Shown piece by piece: positions 26,825 to 35,239 of a stretch of DNA of 64,000 bases. Position numbers and translations under genes: made by a program. The stretch spans positions 1 to 64,000 of the forward strand of contig JBNLFL010000004.1 in the NCBI GenBank assembly GCA_050305515.1, in the 5' to 3' direction. A model generated the notes under the pieces. That model was not told where the DNA came from, did no database searches, and saw only the letters and a program-made list of their open reading frames with translations. The DNA comes from JAFGUB01 sp050305515 (GTDB taxonomy: Bacteria > Campylobacterota > Campylobacteria > Campylobacterales > Sulfurimonadaceae). Numbering within the stretch: the stretch's first letter is position 1; every line of letters begins with the position of its first letter.

Positions 26825-28551
26825 GCAAACATATTGTAATTGACCCGATTACACGGATTGAAGGGCACCTGCGCATCGAAGCGGTGATTGACGACAATAA
26901 TACAGTCGTGGATGCTTACAGCGCCTCCACCATGTTCCGCGGGATTGAAACGATTCTCAAAGGGCGTGACCCGCGTGACTGCGGTCTGCTGGCCATGCGT
27001 ATCTGTGGGGTTTGTACCGGAACCCACTATCAACGTTCCATCGAAGCGGTCGAACATGCGTTTGGCGTGACCATTCCCAAAAACGCGCGCATCGTGCGCA
27101 ACCTGATTCAGGGCTCGCTCTACACCCACGACCACGTGGTGCATTTCTATCATCTGCATGCACTTGACTGGGTTGACATTACCAAAGCGTTAGAAGCAGA
27201 TCCTGCCGCTACGGTCAAAGAGGCCTATAAATGGGCCGGTGTCGCCGGTGTTGAGCCGTACATGGCCAACGAGGGCGAGTTCAGAGAGATCAAAGAACGC
27301 GTCGCCAAATTTGTCAAGCAGGGACGTCTGGGCATTTTCGGAAACGGTTACTGGGGTAACAAACACTACAAACTGACACCGGAGCAGAACCTTCTGGCGG
27401 TTGCACACTACCTTAAAGCACTCGACCTTCAGCGCGAAGCAGCGAAACAGATGGCGATCTTCGGCGGTAAAAACCCGCATCCGCAATCCATCGTCGTCGG
27501 CGGCGTCACCTGTGTTCAGGACATTCAGAACCCGGCGCGCATCGCCCTGTTTAAACAGCTGCACAAAGAGTTTACGGCGTTTATCAAAAAAGCGTACCTT
27601 CCCGATGTCTATATGGCGGGAACCATGTATGCCGACGAAGCGCTTGACGGCACCGGCGGCGGTCTGAAAAACTATATGAGCTACGGTGATTTCCGTCTTG
27701 ATGACACCGGTTTTTACAATGCGGCGCTGCTCTTTCCCAGCGGTACCGTCACGAATGGCGACCTCGGCAGCTATCAGGCAATCGATCAGTCGAAAATCGC
27801 CGAGGATGTCACGCACTCCTGGTACGAAGGCGGCAAACCGCTTCATCCGTATGACGGCATGACCATTCCCAACTATACGGGATTCGGCAAGAAAGAGGGT
27901 GGCATTGCGTACCTTGATACCGAGAAGAAATACAGCTGGATCAAGTCGCCGATCTATGACGATACCCGCATGGAAGTCGGACCGCTGGCCCGTATGGTCG
28001 TCGGTGTGGCTGCCAAAGACGAGCGTATTACCAAATATGTCATGAACTTCCTCAAGCGCGGCAACCTGCCGGTAGGCGTGCTCTTCTCAACAGTCGGTCG
28101 TACGGCGGCGCGTGCTATTGAGACGGAACTGATGGCGGATGTGATGTTTGAATGGATTGACGAACTCGCAGCCAACGTGGCAAGCGGCGATCTCTCCACA
28201 TGGACGGAGTTTGACTTTGACAAAGTGAGTAAAAACGCCAAAGGTTACGGCATGGCGGAAGCGCCCCGCGGCAGCCTTGGTCACTGGGTGCGCATTGAAA
28301 ACGGCAAGGTCGCCAACTATCAGGCGATTGTTCCTTCTACATGGAATGCGGCGCCGCGCGACTATCAGGGACGCAAAGGCGCGTACGAATCAAGTCTGAT
28401 TGGTACGAAAGTGGCCAATCCGGACGAGCCGCTTGAAATTCTGCGCACCATTCACAGTTTTGACCCCTGTATCGCCTGTGCGGTGCATCTGGTCGACACG
28501 AAGGGACGTGAGCTTGGCGTTTACAAGATCGATACGAGCTGCAGCATCTAA
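26821..28551 (+). CDS. hydB: [NiFe]-hydrogenase large subunit
   Basis: This 576-residue catalytic subunit oxidises H2 at a NiFe(CN)2CO centre. The Ni ligands are present in the N-terminal R-I-C-G-V-C-T-G-T-H and C-terminal D-P-C-I-A-C-A-V-H motifs. After that His comes a 20-residue tail, the part removed by the maturation protease HydD. It starts with a four-base overlap with hydA and is followed 11 bases later by hydC, with an AAGGAG SD. It would be folded with HydA and exported on the latter's Tat signal (family knowledge). No TTACATGTAA copy lies in hydA-hydD. Confidence 0.96.
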   Translation: MSKHIVIDPITRIEGHLRIEAVIDDNNTVVDAYSASTMFRGIETILKGRDPRDCGLLAMRICGVCTGTHYQRSIEAVEHAFGVTIPKNARIVRNLIQGSLYTHDHVVHFYHLHALDWVDITKALEADPAATVKEAYKWAGVAGVEPYMANEGEFREIKERVAKFVKQGRLGIFGNGYWGNKHYKLTPEQNLLAVAHYLKALDLQREAAKQMAIFGGKNPHPQSIVVGGVTCVQDIQNPARIALFKQLHKEFTAFIKKAYLPDVYMAGTMYADEALDGTGGGLKNYMSYGDFRLDDTGFYNAALLFPSGTVTNGDLGSYQAIDQSKIAEDVTHSWYEGGKPLHPYDGMTIPNYTGFGKKEGGIAYLDTEKKYSWIKSPIYDDTRMEVGPLARMVVGVAAKDERITKYVMNFLKRGNLPVGVLFSTVGRTAARAIETELMADVMFEWIDELAANVASGDLSTWTEFDFDKVSKNAKGYGMAEAPRGSLGHWVRIENGKVANYQAIVPSTWNAAPRDYQGRKGAYESSLIGTKVANPDEPLEILRTIHSFDPCIACAVHLVDTKGRELGVYKIDTSCSI

Positions 28552-28562
28552 AGGAGCGCACC

Positions 28563-29270
28563 ATGAAACCAGGATATCAGAAAGTCCGCCGCATGACGGG
28601 CGCGATGCGCATCATCCACTGGGTGAATGCCATCTCCATTGTGGCTGCGGTGATTACGGGGCTCTACATCGGGCACCCCTATTATGAGACCTACATCGCC
28701 GATCCGGCGGTAGACAAATATGTGATGGCGTGGAACCGCTGGGTACACTTTATGGGAGCGATCATTCTTGATGTGACCTCGATTGTGATTGCGTACCTCT
28801 ACTTTTTCAGCCGTTTTGAGAAGCCCTACAAAAAGCTTGTTCCAAACGGGAGAAACATTGCAGAGTTTTTCGCGGTACTTGTTAACCTGCTGACGCTCAA
28901 CCGTGTCAAGAAGTTCGATTCGACGCACAGCGACAGCTTTAATACGGTTTACTTTACCATCTTGCACCTGCTGCTTGCATGGATGCTCTTTAGCGGTCTG
29001 CAGCTCTATGTGCACGGTCTGGAATCGGGCATCAGTTCTATTGGTGCGTGGTGGCCGGCACTGTTGCATCTGGTGACAGACTGGACAATCGCCTTCACCG
29101 GCGGCAGCCTGATGGATGTGCGCTACTGGCACCATATCGGCATGTGGTTTACCCTTGCGTGGGTGATGTTCCACATCTACTACCAGATCTGGCGCACCAT
29201 TTTCTGGCGCGAGGGTGACATCGCCATCGTCTTTGGCGGTGACAAGTTCGTCAAGGCGGAAAAAGAGTGA
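28563..29270 (+). CDS. hydC: Hydrogenase cytochrome b subunit
   Basis: This 235-residue membrane protein is a HupC/HyaC/HydC-type dihaem cytochrome b. It has four membrane helices (about 20-42, 62-82, 120-140, 190-210) and His residues in R-I-I-H-W-V-N, W-V-H-F, I-L-H-L and Y-W-H-H-I-G-M-W placed to bind haem. It passes electrons from HydA to the menaquinone pool. It follows hydB by 11 bases and overlaps the hydD start. Confidence 0.95.
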   Translation: MKPGYQKVRRMTGAMRIIHWVNAISIVAAVITGLYIGHPYYETYIADPAVDKYVMAWNRWVHFMGAIILDVTSIVIAYLYFFSRFEKPYKKLVPNGRNIAEFFAVLVNLLTLNRVKKFDSTHSDSFNTVYFTILHLLLAWMLFSGLQLYVHGLESGISSIGAWWPALLHLVTDWTIAFTGGSLMDVRYWHHIGMWFTLAWVMFHIYYQIWRTIFWREGDIAIVFGGDKFVKAEKE

Positions 29271-29815
29271 CATCCGTAGCAGTCGTCGGTATTGGCAACA
29301 TTCTCTTTCAGGATGAAGGCATCGGCTGTTATGCCGGGAAACTTCTGGAAGAGAATTACGACTTTTCGCAGGCAGTCGAGTTTGTTGACGGCGGTACGCT
29401 GGGCTTCAAACTGATGACCTATTTTCAAAGTTTTGACAAGGTGCTGATTATCGATACGGTCTCCATCGAGGCCGCTGCCGGGTCGGTGCATACGCTTGAT
29501 ACCGAGGGAATCATGAACGTCAGCCGCAACCGTCAGACCGCCCATGAAGTTGAAGTGGTCGAGATGCTTGAAATCTGCTCCATTCTCGATCATATGGCTG
29601 AAGTCAGCATGGTGGGGATGGTGCCTGAAGATATCATCAGCGTCAATATCGATTTGACAGCTACCGTGAAACAGGCGTTTCCCGCCCTGATGGCCGAAGT
29701 GATTGCACAACTGCAACGCTGCGGCGTTACCGCTCAGCCCAAAGTGCTTCAAAAGAGCCTCGATGAGGTGATTGAAGCCTACAGCTCTCCATCCCACGCC
29801 GATATCTGCGCATGA
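29267..29815 (+). CDS. hydD: Hydrogenase maturation protease
   Basis: This 182-residue HyaD/HybD-family nickel-dependent endopeptidase removes the C-terminal tail of the large subunit after Ni insertion. Family motifs are seen: G-I-G-N-I-L-F-Q-D-E-G-I-G at the N-terminus (Glu is a Ni ligand) and F-V-D-G-G-T-L-G-F (the conserved Asp). The start is GTG at 29267, overlapping the hydC stop (GTGA), with an SD-like GCGGAAAAAGA upstream. It ends with an ATGA overlap into hydE. The C-terminal ~30 residues extend beyond the usual family length. Confidence 0.93.
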   Translation: MTSVAVVGIGNILFQDEGIGCYAGKLLEENYDFSQAVEFVDGGTLGFKLMTYFQSFDKVLIIDTVSIEAAAGSVHTLDTEGIMNVSRNRQTAHEVEVVEMLEICSILDHMAEVSMVGMVPEDIISVNIDLTATVKQAFPALMAEVIAQLQRCGVTAQPKVLQKSLDEVIEAYSSPSHADICA

Positions 29816-31557
29816 TTTTCGAACTGCGCATCGGGTGGGACTCCCATCATACCTACATTCGTGACTTTCTGGAAGACTTTTTTCAGACTCAGGGCGTCAA
29901 TGCCAATGTCATTCAGACCCGCGATGCCATTGTCATTGAAACCGATGCGGCTGACGGCGGCCTTGAAAATGTGCTTAACCTTTTGGGCACTTCCATGCCG
30001 TACTCCTGTTTTATGGGTTCTACGTCACACCGTTTTGTCGAAGATGCCTTTACATGTAAAGAAAAAAGTCCCAGATTGCCGCTTGAGCTGAATCTGGGGC
30101 TTTGCCCCTCATGTGAAAAAAAACTCTTTCAAAGCTATGACCCCATGACGTGTTGTGAGCATTGCGGGCCGCACTATACGCAACTCTCAGGCTTACATGT
30201 AAAGCCTGACGTGACGTTGGCGCAGCGCATGGCGGAAGCGGCTGCGTCTCTTGTCGAAGGTAAAAGCGTCGCCATCAAGACGCTCTTTGGCTGGCGCAGG
30301 TTTTCACCCCTTGAAGAGGTTTCCGGCGACGGCTTCGTTATGCAGGTGAATCCCGCCATGCTGGGCGAGGACTTCGTGCTCACTCCCGATGAAAACGCCG
30401 CGCTGCTGAGCCTTGAAAAACCGATGATGCTCATTAGTACCCGAAGCGAAACACTTAAAAAGCTCTGTGGCAATGCCATAGCGTGCCAGTGCCCTGATGA
30501 GGCCTTCACGCACCTCTTCGCGTATGAGCTGCGCCGTCTAGGGGTGGCTTCTCTCTGGTGCGAGAACGCGCGCAGCGATGCCGACGTCGTCATTGCTTTT
30601 GAGGGCGATGTCACAGAACAGAAGCCGCTGCGTCTGGCCCGTTTCAAGGAGCGGCGTTTTGTCGTCAGCGGTGAGCGCGCCATTTTTCCATCACGCATCA
30701 AAAGCCGCGGCGATACACTGGTCTGCGCGGAGCCTCTGGCGGCAGTCGGCAGCAACGGCAGCCACAGGATTGACCGCATGGAGTGTTTTGACGAGGCGGT
30801 GAGTTCCAGGCTGAATATTCTCGAAGGGAGCGCGTGCGACCTGACCCACTCCAACACCCACACCTTTACGGCAGCCGATGGTGCGATTTTGGGAGCGCTG
30901 GCCTCGCATGAGCGCATCGGCGAGAGTGCCGTGGCGTTCTGGTTCGAAGGCGACGCGGTGAGTTTTCACTACTACAACGGCACGCATGTGACCACCGTGG
31001 TACCGCCGCTCGCTTTTGAACCCTCCGTGCTGCTCGAGCGCATCCGCACCCTCAAGGAAGGAAGCGATCGGCTGCTGGACAACGTCAAGGCGCAAAACAC
31101 CGAACTTTATGCACAGATCGAGCTTATTCAAAACGAAAACCTCGGATTTTTTGAAGCGGTCTCACTGCTGTGCGACATTGGTGATGGCGGATTTGAAGCC
31201 CTCAACAAAGAGGCGCTGAAATTTATGGGTAAAGGCGGCACGCAGGTGGATTGCCATCGGGATGAAAACCGCTTTCACCCCTATGCGTTTTTAGGCAGCA
31301 TCATCAGCTACCGCATGGCCGGAGTCGAACCGACGATGCTGGCTTACTCGGTGTTCGAGTCGCTCGGAGATTACGCCGTGGATATTCTGACCCAGTTAAA
31401 ACAGCGCTCCAAAGCTGCGCATACCGTGCTTTGCGGCTCGCAGATTGCACAGGCATCGCTTTTTGCCAGAATTGACTCCAAACTTGCCGGAACACTGACC
31501 AACCGCAGCTTTCCGATAGGGCGTGACGGGGCGGTTGTCGGGGGCATTTGGCTCTAA
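29812..31557 (+). CDS. hydE: HydE-type hydrogenase accessory protein, HypF-like
   Basis: This 581-residue protein has the position and size of HydE in Helicobacter/Wolinella hyd operons, which is needed for hydrogenase activity by an unknown mechanism. The sequence aligns with parts of HypF in this window: L-C-P-S-C-E-K-K then C-C-E-H-C-G-P-H-Y-T (about 95-120) matches a HypF zinc-finger half; L-V-E-G-K-S-V-A-I-K-T-L-F-G-W matches the start of the YrdC domain; and F-F-E-A-V-S-L-L-C-D near 440 and V-L-C-G-S-Q near the end match the Kae1-like domain. The HypF acylphosphatase motif and metal-binding H-x-x-x-H are missing. It looks like a reduced, probably non-catalytic, HypF relative. Two TTACATGTAA copies lie inside. 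Confidence 0.8.
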   Translation: MIFELRIGWDSHHTYIRDFLEDFFQTQGVNANVIQTRDAIVIETDAADGGLENVLNLLGTSMPYSCFMGSTSHRFVEDAFTCKEKSPRLPLELNLGLCPSCEKKLFQSYDPMTCCEHCGPHYTQLSGLHVKPDVTLAQRMAEAAASLVEGKSVAIKTLFGWRRFSPLEEVSGDGFVMQVNPAMLGEDFVLTPDENAALLSLEKPMMLISTRSETLKKLCGNAIACQCPDEAFTHLFAYELRRLGVASLWCENARSDADVVIAFEGDVTEQKPLRLARFKERRFVVSGERAIFPSRIKSRGDTLVCAEPLAAVGSNGSHRIDRMECFDEAVSSRLNILEGSACDLTHSNTHTFTAADGAILGALASHERIGESAVAFWFEGDAVSFHYYNGTHVTTVVPPLAFEPSVLLERIRTLKEGSDRLLDNVKAQNTELYAQIELIQNENLGFFEAVSLLCDIGDGGFEALNKEALKFMGKGGTQVDCHRDENRFHPYAFLGSIISYRMAGVEPTMLAYSVFESLGDYAVDILTQLKQRSKAAHTVLCGSQIAQASLFARIDSKLAGTLTNRSFPIGRDGAVVGGIWL

Positions 31558-31645
31558 AATATTCTGTTTTGTATACTGGATTTTTTTGTGTTACATGTAA
31601 ACGACCTCAGTGAAATGTAGCTTTTCTTCTCGTTTTTCCCCTAAA

Positions 31646-31661
31646 AAAGCTGTGCAGCTTT
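31646..31661 (+). terminator. Hairpin after the hyd operon
   Basis: AAAGCTG-TG-CAGCTTT is a perfect 7-bp inverted repeat (or 5 bp with a 6-base loop), about 90 bases after hydE, preceded by A-residues and followed by TATTG. It is a weak intrinsic-terminator candidate. A TTACATGTAA copy lies between hydE and it, at 31591. Confidence 0.35.
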
Positions 31662-31662
31662 A

Positions 31663-31706
31663 TTGACATGTTTAACCAATATGGTTAATATGGCGATATT
31701 AATATC
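31663..31706 (+). promoter_or_regulatory. mqsRA promoter and operator
   Basis: TTGACA (31663-31668) and TAATAT (31686-31691) are spaced by 17 bp, a strong sigma-70 promoter. The palindrome TTAACC-AATAT-GGTTAA (31672-31688) fills the spacer and reads AACC-A-ATA-T-GGTT, the same architecture as the E. coli MqsA operator (AACCT-N3-AGGTT). A second palindrome GATATTAATATC follows at 31695-31706. Autorepression by the antitoxin is therefore expected. Confidence 0.75.
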
Positions 31707-31733
31707 AAGAAAATACTTTACAAGGATGGCTGT

Positions 31734-32039
31734 ATGTCAGGTATCAATACATATCCAAAATACAGCCTTGATGAGATTCAACAGCTTGTGAAAGATGGAA
31801 AGCGGTTTATTTCGAAGCAGGCTACCATAGACGCAGATTACATCGGATTTAAGAGTGACCATATTTACGCTGTGGTACTTAAATTGAAAGCGTCTGATTT
31901 TTATAAATCGATGCAATCAGAAAAAAATGCGCTGCTATGGCAAGACGTTTATCACTACCATCACGATGAAGATACGGTTTTGTATGTAAAACTACAAATT
32001 ACCAACAAAGCAGTTGTTGTTTCCTTTAAAGAGAAGTGA
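31734..32039 (+). CDS. mqsR: MqsR-family mRNA interferase toxin
   Basis: This 101-residue protein has the size and features of MqsR: the N-terminal Y-P-K-Y-S-L-D-E-I-Q-Q-L-V, the A-D-Y-I-G-F block and the C-terminal Y-V-K-L-Q-I-x-x-x-A-V-V-V-S-F-K-E-K. MqsR is a ribosome-independent endoribonuclease (RelE/YoeB fold) cutting mainly at GCU. It is the first gene, with the antitoxin second, the reverse of most type II systems but normal for mqsRA. An AAGGATGG SD precedes the ATG. The low GC content relative to the hyd operon fits horizontal gain. Confidence 0.9.
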   Translation: MSGINTYPKYSLDEIQQLVKDGKRFISKQATIDADYIGFKSDHIYAVVLKLKASDFYKSMQSEKNALLWQDVYHYHHDEDTVLYVKLQITNKAVVVSFKEK

Positions 32040-32049
32040 GGAGGTAAAA

Positions 32050-32469
32050 ATGGAGAGGTTGGAATTGTGCCCATACTGTGGCGGCAAACTTGAATACGGC
32101 ACGAGCGCCGAGAAGATGACCTACAAAGGAAAAACCCTGACTATTGAAATGGCCGGTGAGCATTGTCCAACATGTCAGGAGGGATTCCAAAACGATGATG
32201 ATGCGAAAAAAAATGAGCATACAATCCAACTTGCAAAGGTCGCTGCCGACAAAAAGATTGCAGCAGATATAGCGCGAATCAGAAAGAGCCTTAATCTGAC
32301 ACAGACAGAAGCATCAGAAGTATTCGGAGGCGGAGTAAGGGCTTTTCACAAATATGAAAAGGGTGAAGTAAGCCCGCCGACACCGCTTGTCATCCTTTTT
32401 GACCTGATTGACAGCGGCGACGTCACACTGGATACCATCAAGGATAATGTTCAGACCAAGACTGCTTAA
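32050..32469 (+). CDS. mqsA: MqsA-family antitoxin
   Basis: This 139-residue protein is MqsA-like. Its N-terminal zinc domain has C-P-Y-C-G-G and C-P-T-C-Q-E-G (about 7-10 and 38-42). Its C-terminal Xre-type helix-turn-helix (about 72-130) has I-R-K-S-L-N-L-T-Q-T-E-A-S-E and the F-G-G-G-V-R-A-F-H-K-Y-E-x-G turn typical of MqsA. The zinc domain binds MqsR; the HTH binds the AACC-GGTT operator upstream. The start at 32050 is supported by GAGGAGG 6 bases before it, 10 bases after the toxin stop. Confidence 0.92.
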   Translation: MERLELCPYCGGKLEYGTSAEKMTYKGKTLTIEMAGEHCPTCQEGFQNDDDAKKNEHTIQLAKVAADKKIAADIARIRKSLNLTQTEASEVFGGGVRAFHKYEKGEVSPPTPLVILFDLIDSGDVTLDTIKDNVQTKTA

Positions 32470-32598
32470 AGGGGACGAAGGCTATTTTAGGCTTGTTTGT
32501 AGGGAATACAGATGGTAGATTATTATGTTTATGTCTATTCAGGTTTTTATAGGTGGGAGCTTGGAATGAGGAAAAGTCAATAAAAAGGGTATAGAAAC
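32470..32598. other. Intergenic, with a REP-like fragment
   Basis: There is no gene here. The 17-base segment GGGAGCTTGGAATGAGG (32555-32571) matches a segment at 63618-63634 at 15 of 17 positions and resembles half of the palindrome at 33570-33597, so it looks like a decayed copy of the same small palindromic repeat. Confidence 0.45.
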
Positions 32599-33522
32599 AT
32601 GGAAGCCGTGCAAAACTTTTCTCTTTTTGTAACGTTGTCAATCATCTCAGGCATTTTTTTCGGCGCATTTTTTATTTTTGTTGATACGCTTAACTGGAAA
32701 GATGATACCAGGTTGGCAACCGCATTTCTATGGGCATCATGGGTGTCCGCTCCTGTTTTTATCGCGTACTATGCTTTTTTTAGCGATCAAAATGGCAAGC
32801 TAACATTAACCCCATTGGGGATGATGATCGCTGCGTTTATTGCTTCGGCTTCCGTTATGAAATCCATTGTATCACAACGTCAAATAGAACATGAAAAAGT
32901 AAAACGAGAAAAAGAGGCTAGTGACAAAAAAGCACGAATTGATAAATTTAAATGGGAGCAGCAAGAGCTGCGTCATAGCGATGAAGTTACGCGACAGAAT
33001 GTGATGGCACATGAGAGAGAAAGATTTGAACGTGACCTTGAAAAACAGAGAGTAGCACATAATCTGAAGCTCGAAGAAAAAAGAGAACGACGCGAAATGT
33101 TTGATCGTCGTATGGCTCTTTACGATAATGTCAGAACACTCATGATTAAAATCATTCAGCATGTTGATTTCGAAATAATTGACATTTTCAAATACCTTGA
33201 AATAGAACGGATCAAGCTGATATATCCGCATGATGAAGCGTTTTTTAAACTGCTAAAAGAATTGGAAGATCAGGCAATAGATTATGTGGCTTGCTGGGAA
33301 CAGATTCGCACGATCGATTCAATAATACAAAAGGATGATGAAAAGATGTCATCATCTAGCAAGGTCCCAACAAACATTGAGTCTGCCATTGGGTCAGTCA
33401 TACGGAAAGAAGAACGAGACAAGCAAATTGATAAGATGTCTACACATAGCAGATGGGTAATCGAAAACAAGAATAACATTGATCAGGCATTTATTTCGAG
33501 TTTACAGCTTGAATTGAATTGA
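32599..33522 (+). CDS. Membrane protein with long coiled coil, unknown function
   Basis: This 307-residue protein has two to three N-terminal membrane segments (about 7-28, 38-60, 73-90), then a long charged coiled coil (about 92-170, rich in Lys/Glu/Arg) and a helical C-terminal half. I recognise no family. The SD is weak (AAAGGGTAT). Its AT-rich composition, codon use unlike the neighbours and position between mqsRA and a REP-like palindrome mark it as part of an accessory island. Membrane-plus-coiled-coil proteins are frequent in phage-defence islands, but nothing here proves such a role. Confidence 0.65.
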   Translation: MEAVQNFSLFVTLSIISGIFFGAFFIFVDTLNWKDDTRLATAFLWASWVSAPVFIAYYAFFSDQNGKLTLTPLGMMIAAFIASASVMKSIVSQRQIEHEKVKREKEASDKKARIDKFKWEQQELRHSDEVTRQNVMAHERERFERDLEKQRVAHNLKLEEKRERREMFDRRMALYDNVRTLMIKIIQHVDFEIIDIFKYLEIERIKLIYPHDEAFFKLLKELEDQAIDYVACWEQIRTIDSIIQKDDEKMSSSSKVPTNIESAIGSVIRKEERDKQIDKMSTHSRWVIENKNNIDQAFISSLQLELN

Positions 33523-33849
33523 CCAATATAACAGCAAAAATAGGAAATGGAACGAGACTACTTTTTCCCGCATTCCCAAGCGCTCGCTTGGGAATGCATA
33601 AAACGACTGAAAAACCTTTACATGTAAACCGAACCTCATGTCTGTAGTGGGTGAGATACACTCGAAAGTGCTGTATGACAACGGTGAGGTAGTCCGCAGT
33701 TGCTGGTATGTTCCAGATCAGTCCAGGGAGTGTTATTGAACGAAGGAGATCTGTATTAAGCAAAGCCCGCATTCATAATCACTTAGAGTTGGCAAAAAAA
33801 GGGTGTGTCTCTATGATAGAATATCTCCATTCCAACACAAGGATTCATC
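33523..33849. other. Intergenic region upstream of the SPFH gene
   Basis: The 327 bp contain the perfect palindrome at 33570-33597, a TTACATGTAA copy (33618-33627), and a probable promoter TGATAGAAT with -10 TAGAAT at 33817-33822, about 28 bases before the SPFH ATG at 33850. A 33-codon frame opens at 33638 but has no SD and no recognisable product. I see no other gene. Confidence 0.5.
33570..33597. repeat. REP-like palindrome (12-bp stem)
   Basis: GCATTCCCAAGC - GCTC - GCTTGGGAATGC is a perfect 12-bp inverted repeat with a four-base loop. Small GTTCCCAAGC/GCTTGGGAAC-type palindromes are dispersed in many proteobacterial genomes, often next to toxin-antitoxin genes. Shorter or decayed relatives occur here at 32555, 62965, 63585 and 63618. 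Confidence 0.65.
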
Positions 33850-34773
33850 ATGGAAGTGCTCTCCCTCTCCGGCGTATTGATTCTCTTTGCCATCATTCTG
33901 GCGATCAAAGGTATTACCATTGTCCCGCAGTCAAGCATTTATGTGGTGGAGCGGCTGGGCAAGTTCCACCGCGAGCTGACCGGGGGCTTTCATATCATCA
34001 TCCCCGTCATCGACTCCATCCGCAACCGTCTGACCATTCAGGAACAGATCATCGACATTGACAAACAGCATGTTATTACGCGTGATAACGTTGTTATTGC
34101 GATTGACGGGATCGTTTTCATTAAAATCGCCGACGGCAAAGAGGCGACCTATAATGTGGTCGATGTCAAAACGGCCATTTCCAACCTTGCCATGACGACG
34201 CTGCGTTCCGAGATCGGGCAGCTCTCTCTGGATGATTCGCTCAGTTCCCGCGAAAAACTCAACGCCAAGCTCCTCACCGAGCTCGATCATGCCGTAGCCA
34301 ACTGGGGCGTCAAGGTGATGCGTGTCGAGATTGCCGATATTTCGGTGCCGCAGGAGATCGAGCAGGCCATGCAGGCGCAACTGCGGGCGGAGCGTGAAAA
34401 ACGGGCCATCGAGCTTAACGCACTGGCGAAAAAAGAGGCGGTCATCCGCGATGCCGAAGCGCAGAAGCAGAAGGTGGTGCTCGAAGCCGAAGCCATCGAG
34501 CGGATGGCGGATGCCAAGCGTTACGAGCAGGTGGCCGTTGCCGACGGGCAGCGTCAGGCTATCGAGATGATTAACGCAGCGATGGCGAACAACGGCCACG
34601 CCGCAGAATTTCTTCTGGCCAAAGACCGTATTGCGGCGTTTGGCGGCATTGCGGCATCAGACAGCCAGAACAAGATTGTCGTGCCGTATGAAGCCGCAGA
34701 ACTTGCCGGAAGCCTGGCGATGATTCAGGAACTGCTGAGTAAAAAAGCCTCGGCAGTTTCGGGAGAGCTGTGA
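33850..34773 (+). CDS. SPFH/band-7 (paraslipin, QmcA-like) membrane protein
   Basis: This 307-residue protein has one N-terminal membrane helix (about 5-22), a band-7/SPFH domain (about 20-190; V-V-E-R-L-G-K-F-H-R; T-R-D-N-V-V-I-A-I-D-G), an Ala/Glu-rich coiled coil (about 185-240; E-A-I-E-R-M-A-D-A) and a C-terminal helical tail. It is stomatin/QmcA-like, forming membrane microdomain scaffolds. The ATG follows AAGGATTC. It is coupled to the NfeD gene through TGATG. The SPFH-NfeD pair is a widespread conserved unit. Confidence 0.93.
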   Translation: MEVLSLSGVLILFAIILAIKGITIVPQSSIYVVERLGKFHRELTGGFHIIIPVIDSIRNRLTIQEQIIDIDKQHVITRDNVVIAIDGIVFIKIADGKEATYNVVDVKTAISNLAMTTLRSEIGQLSLDDSLSSREKLNAKLLTELDHAVANWGVKVMRVEIADISVPQEIEQAMQAQLRAEREKRAIELNALAKKEAVIRDAEAQKQKVVLEAEAIERMADAKRYEQVAVADGQRQAIEMINAAMANNGHAAEFLLAKDRIAAFGGIAASDSQNKIVVPYEAAELAGSLAMIQELLSKKASAVSGEL

Positions 34774-35198
34774 TGCTGCTGCCTCCGATTGAGCCGGTTT
34801 ACCTGCTCTCTGCCGGAGTGGCTCTGACTGCTATAGAGATTGTTACGGCATCGTTCGTGCTGTTCTGGTTTGGTATTGGTTTCGTGCTGATTGCGGGAAT
34901 CTCGCTGCTGTATGATTTTGAAGACGGCATGGTGCAGCTGGCATGGGCCTTTTCCATCGGTGTAGTCTTGATGTATCTGCTGCGTGCGAAGTTCGTGCAG
35001 TATGTCATGGCCTCCAAAGAGCGCCATCACGACAGTTTCGAAGGCGGCGGTGAGGGCGTGGTGCAAAACGGCCGCGTCTTTTTCCGCGGAACGTACTGGG
35101 ACGCGGATGTCGAAGGTTATGAAGAGGGCGCGAAGGTTACGGTACTGCGGCTGGAACACGGGCGCGCGGTGATTGAAAAAGATGGCGCATCGTCATAG
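34773..35198 (+). CDS. NfeD-family protein
   Basis: This 141-residue short NfeD (NfeD1b-type) has two to three membrane helices (about 10-85) and a C-terminal OB-fold (about 95-140; G-R-V-F-F-R-G-T-Y-W-D-A; ending H-G-R-A-V-I-E-K-D). The start at 34773 overlaps the SPFH stop (TGATG). The family works with SPFH proteins in membrane organisation. A GTG one codon earlier is possible but less likely. Confidence 0.9.
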   Translation: MLLPPIEPVYLLSAGVALTAIEIVTASFVLFWFGIGFVLIAGISLLYDFEDGMVQLAWAFSIGVVLMYLLRAKFVQYVMASKERHHDSFEGGGEGVVQNGRVFFRGTYWDADVEGYEEGAKVTVLRLEHGRAVIEKDGASS

Positions 35199-35239
35199 AA
35201 GGGATGCTACAATTGCGTATTCATGAAAAGGAGCAGTAG

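Noticed and set aside
25553..31557. A classical Fnr/Crp or NikR site for the hyd operon
   Set aside because: No TTGAT-N4-ATCAA or NikR-like dyad was found; the GTGAAT palindrome does not match either.
33638..33739. A 33-codon plus-strand frame upstream of the SPFH gene
   Set aside because: The translation looks plausible in composition, but there is no SD, no promoter at the right distance and no known relative, so it is not called a gene.
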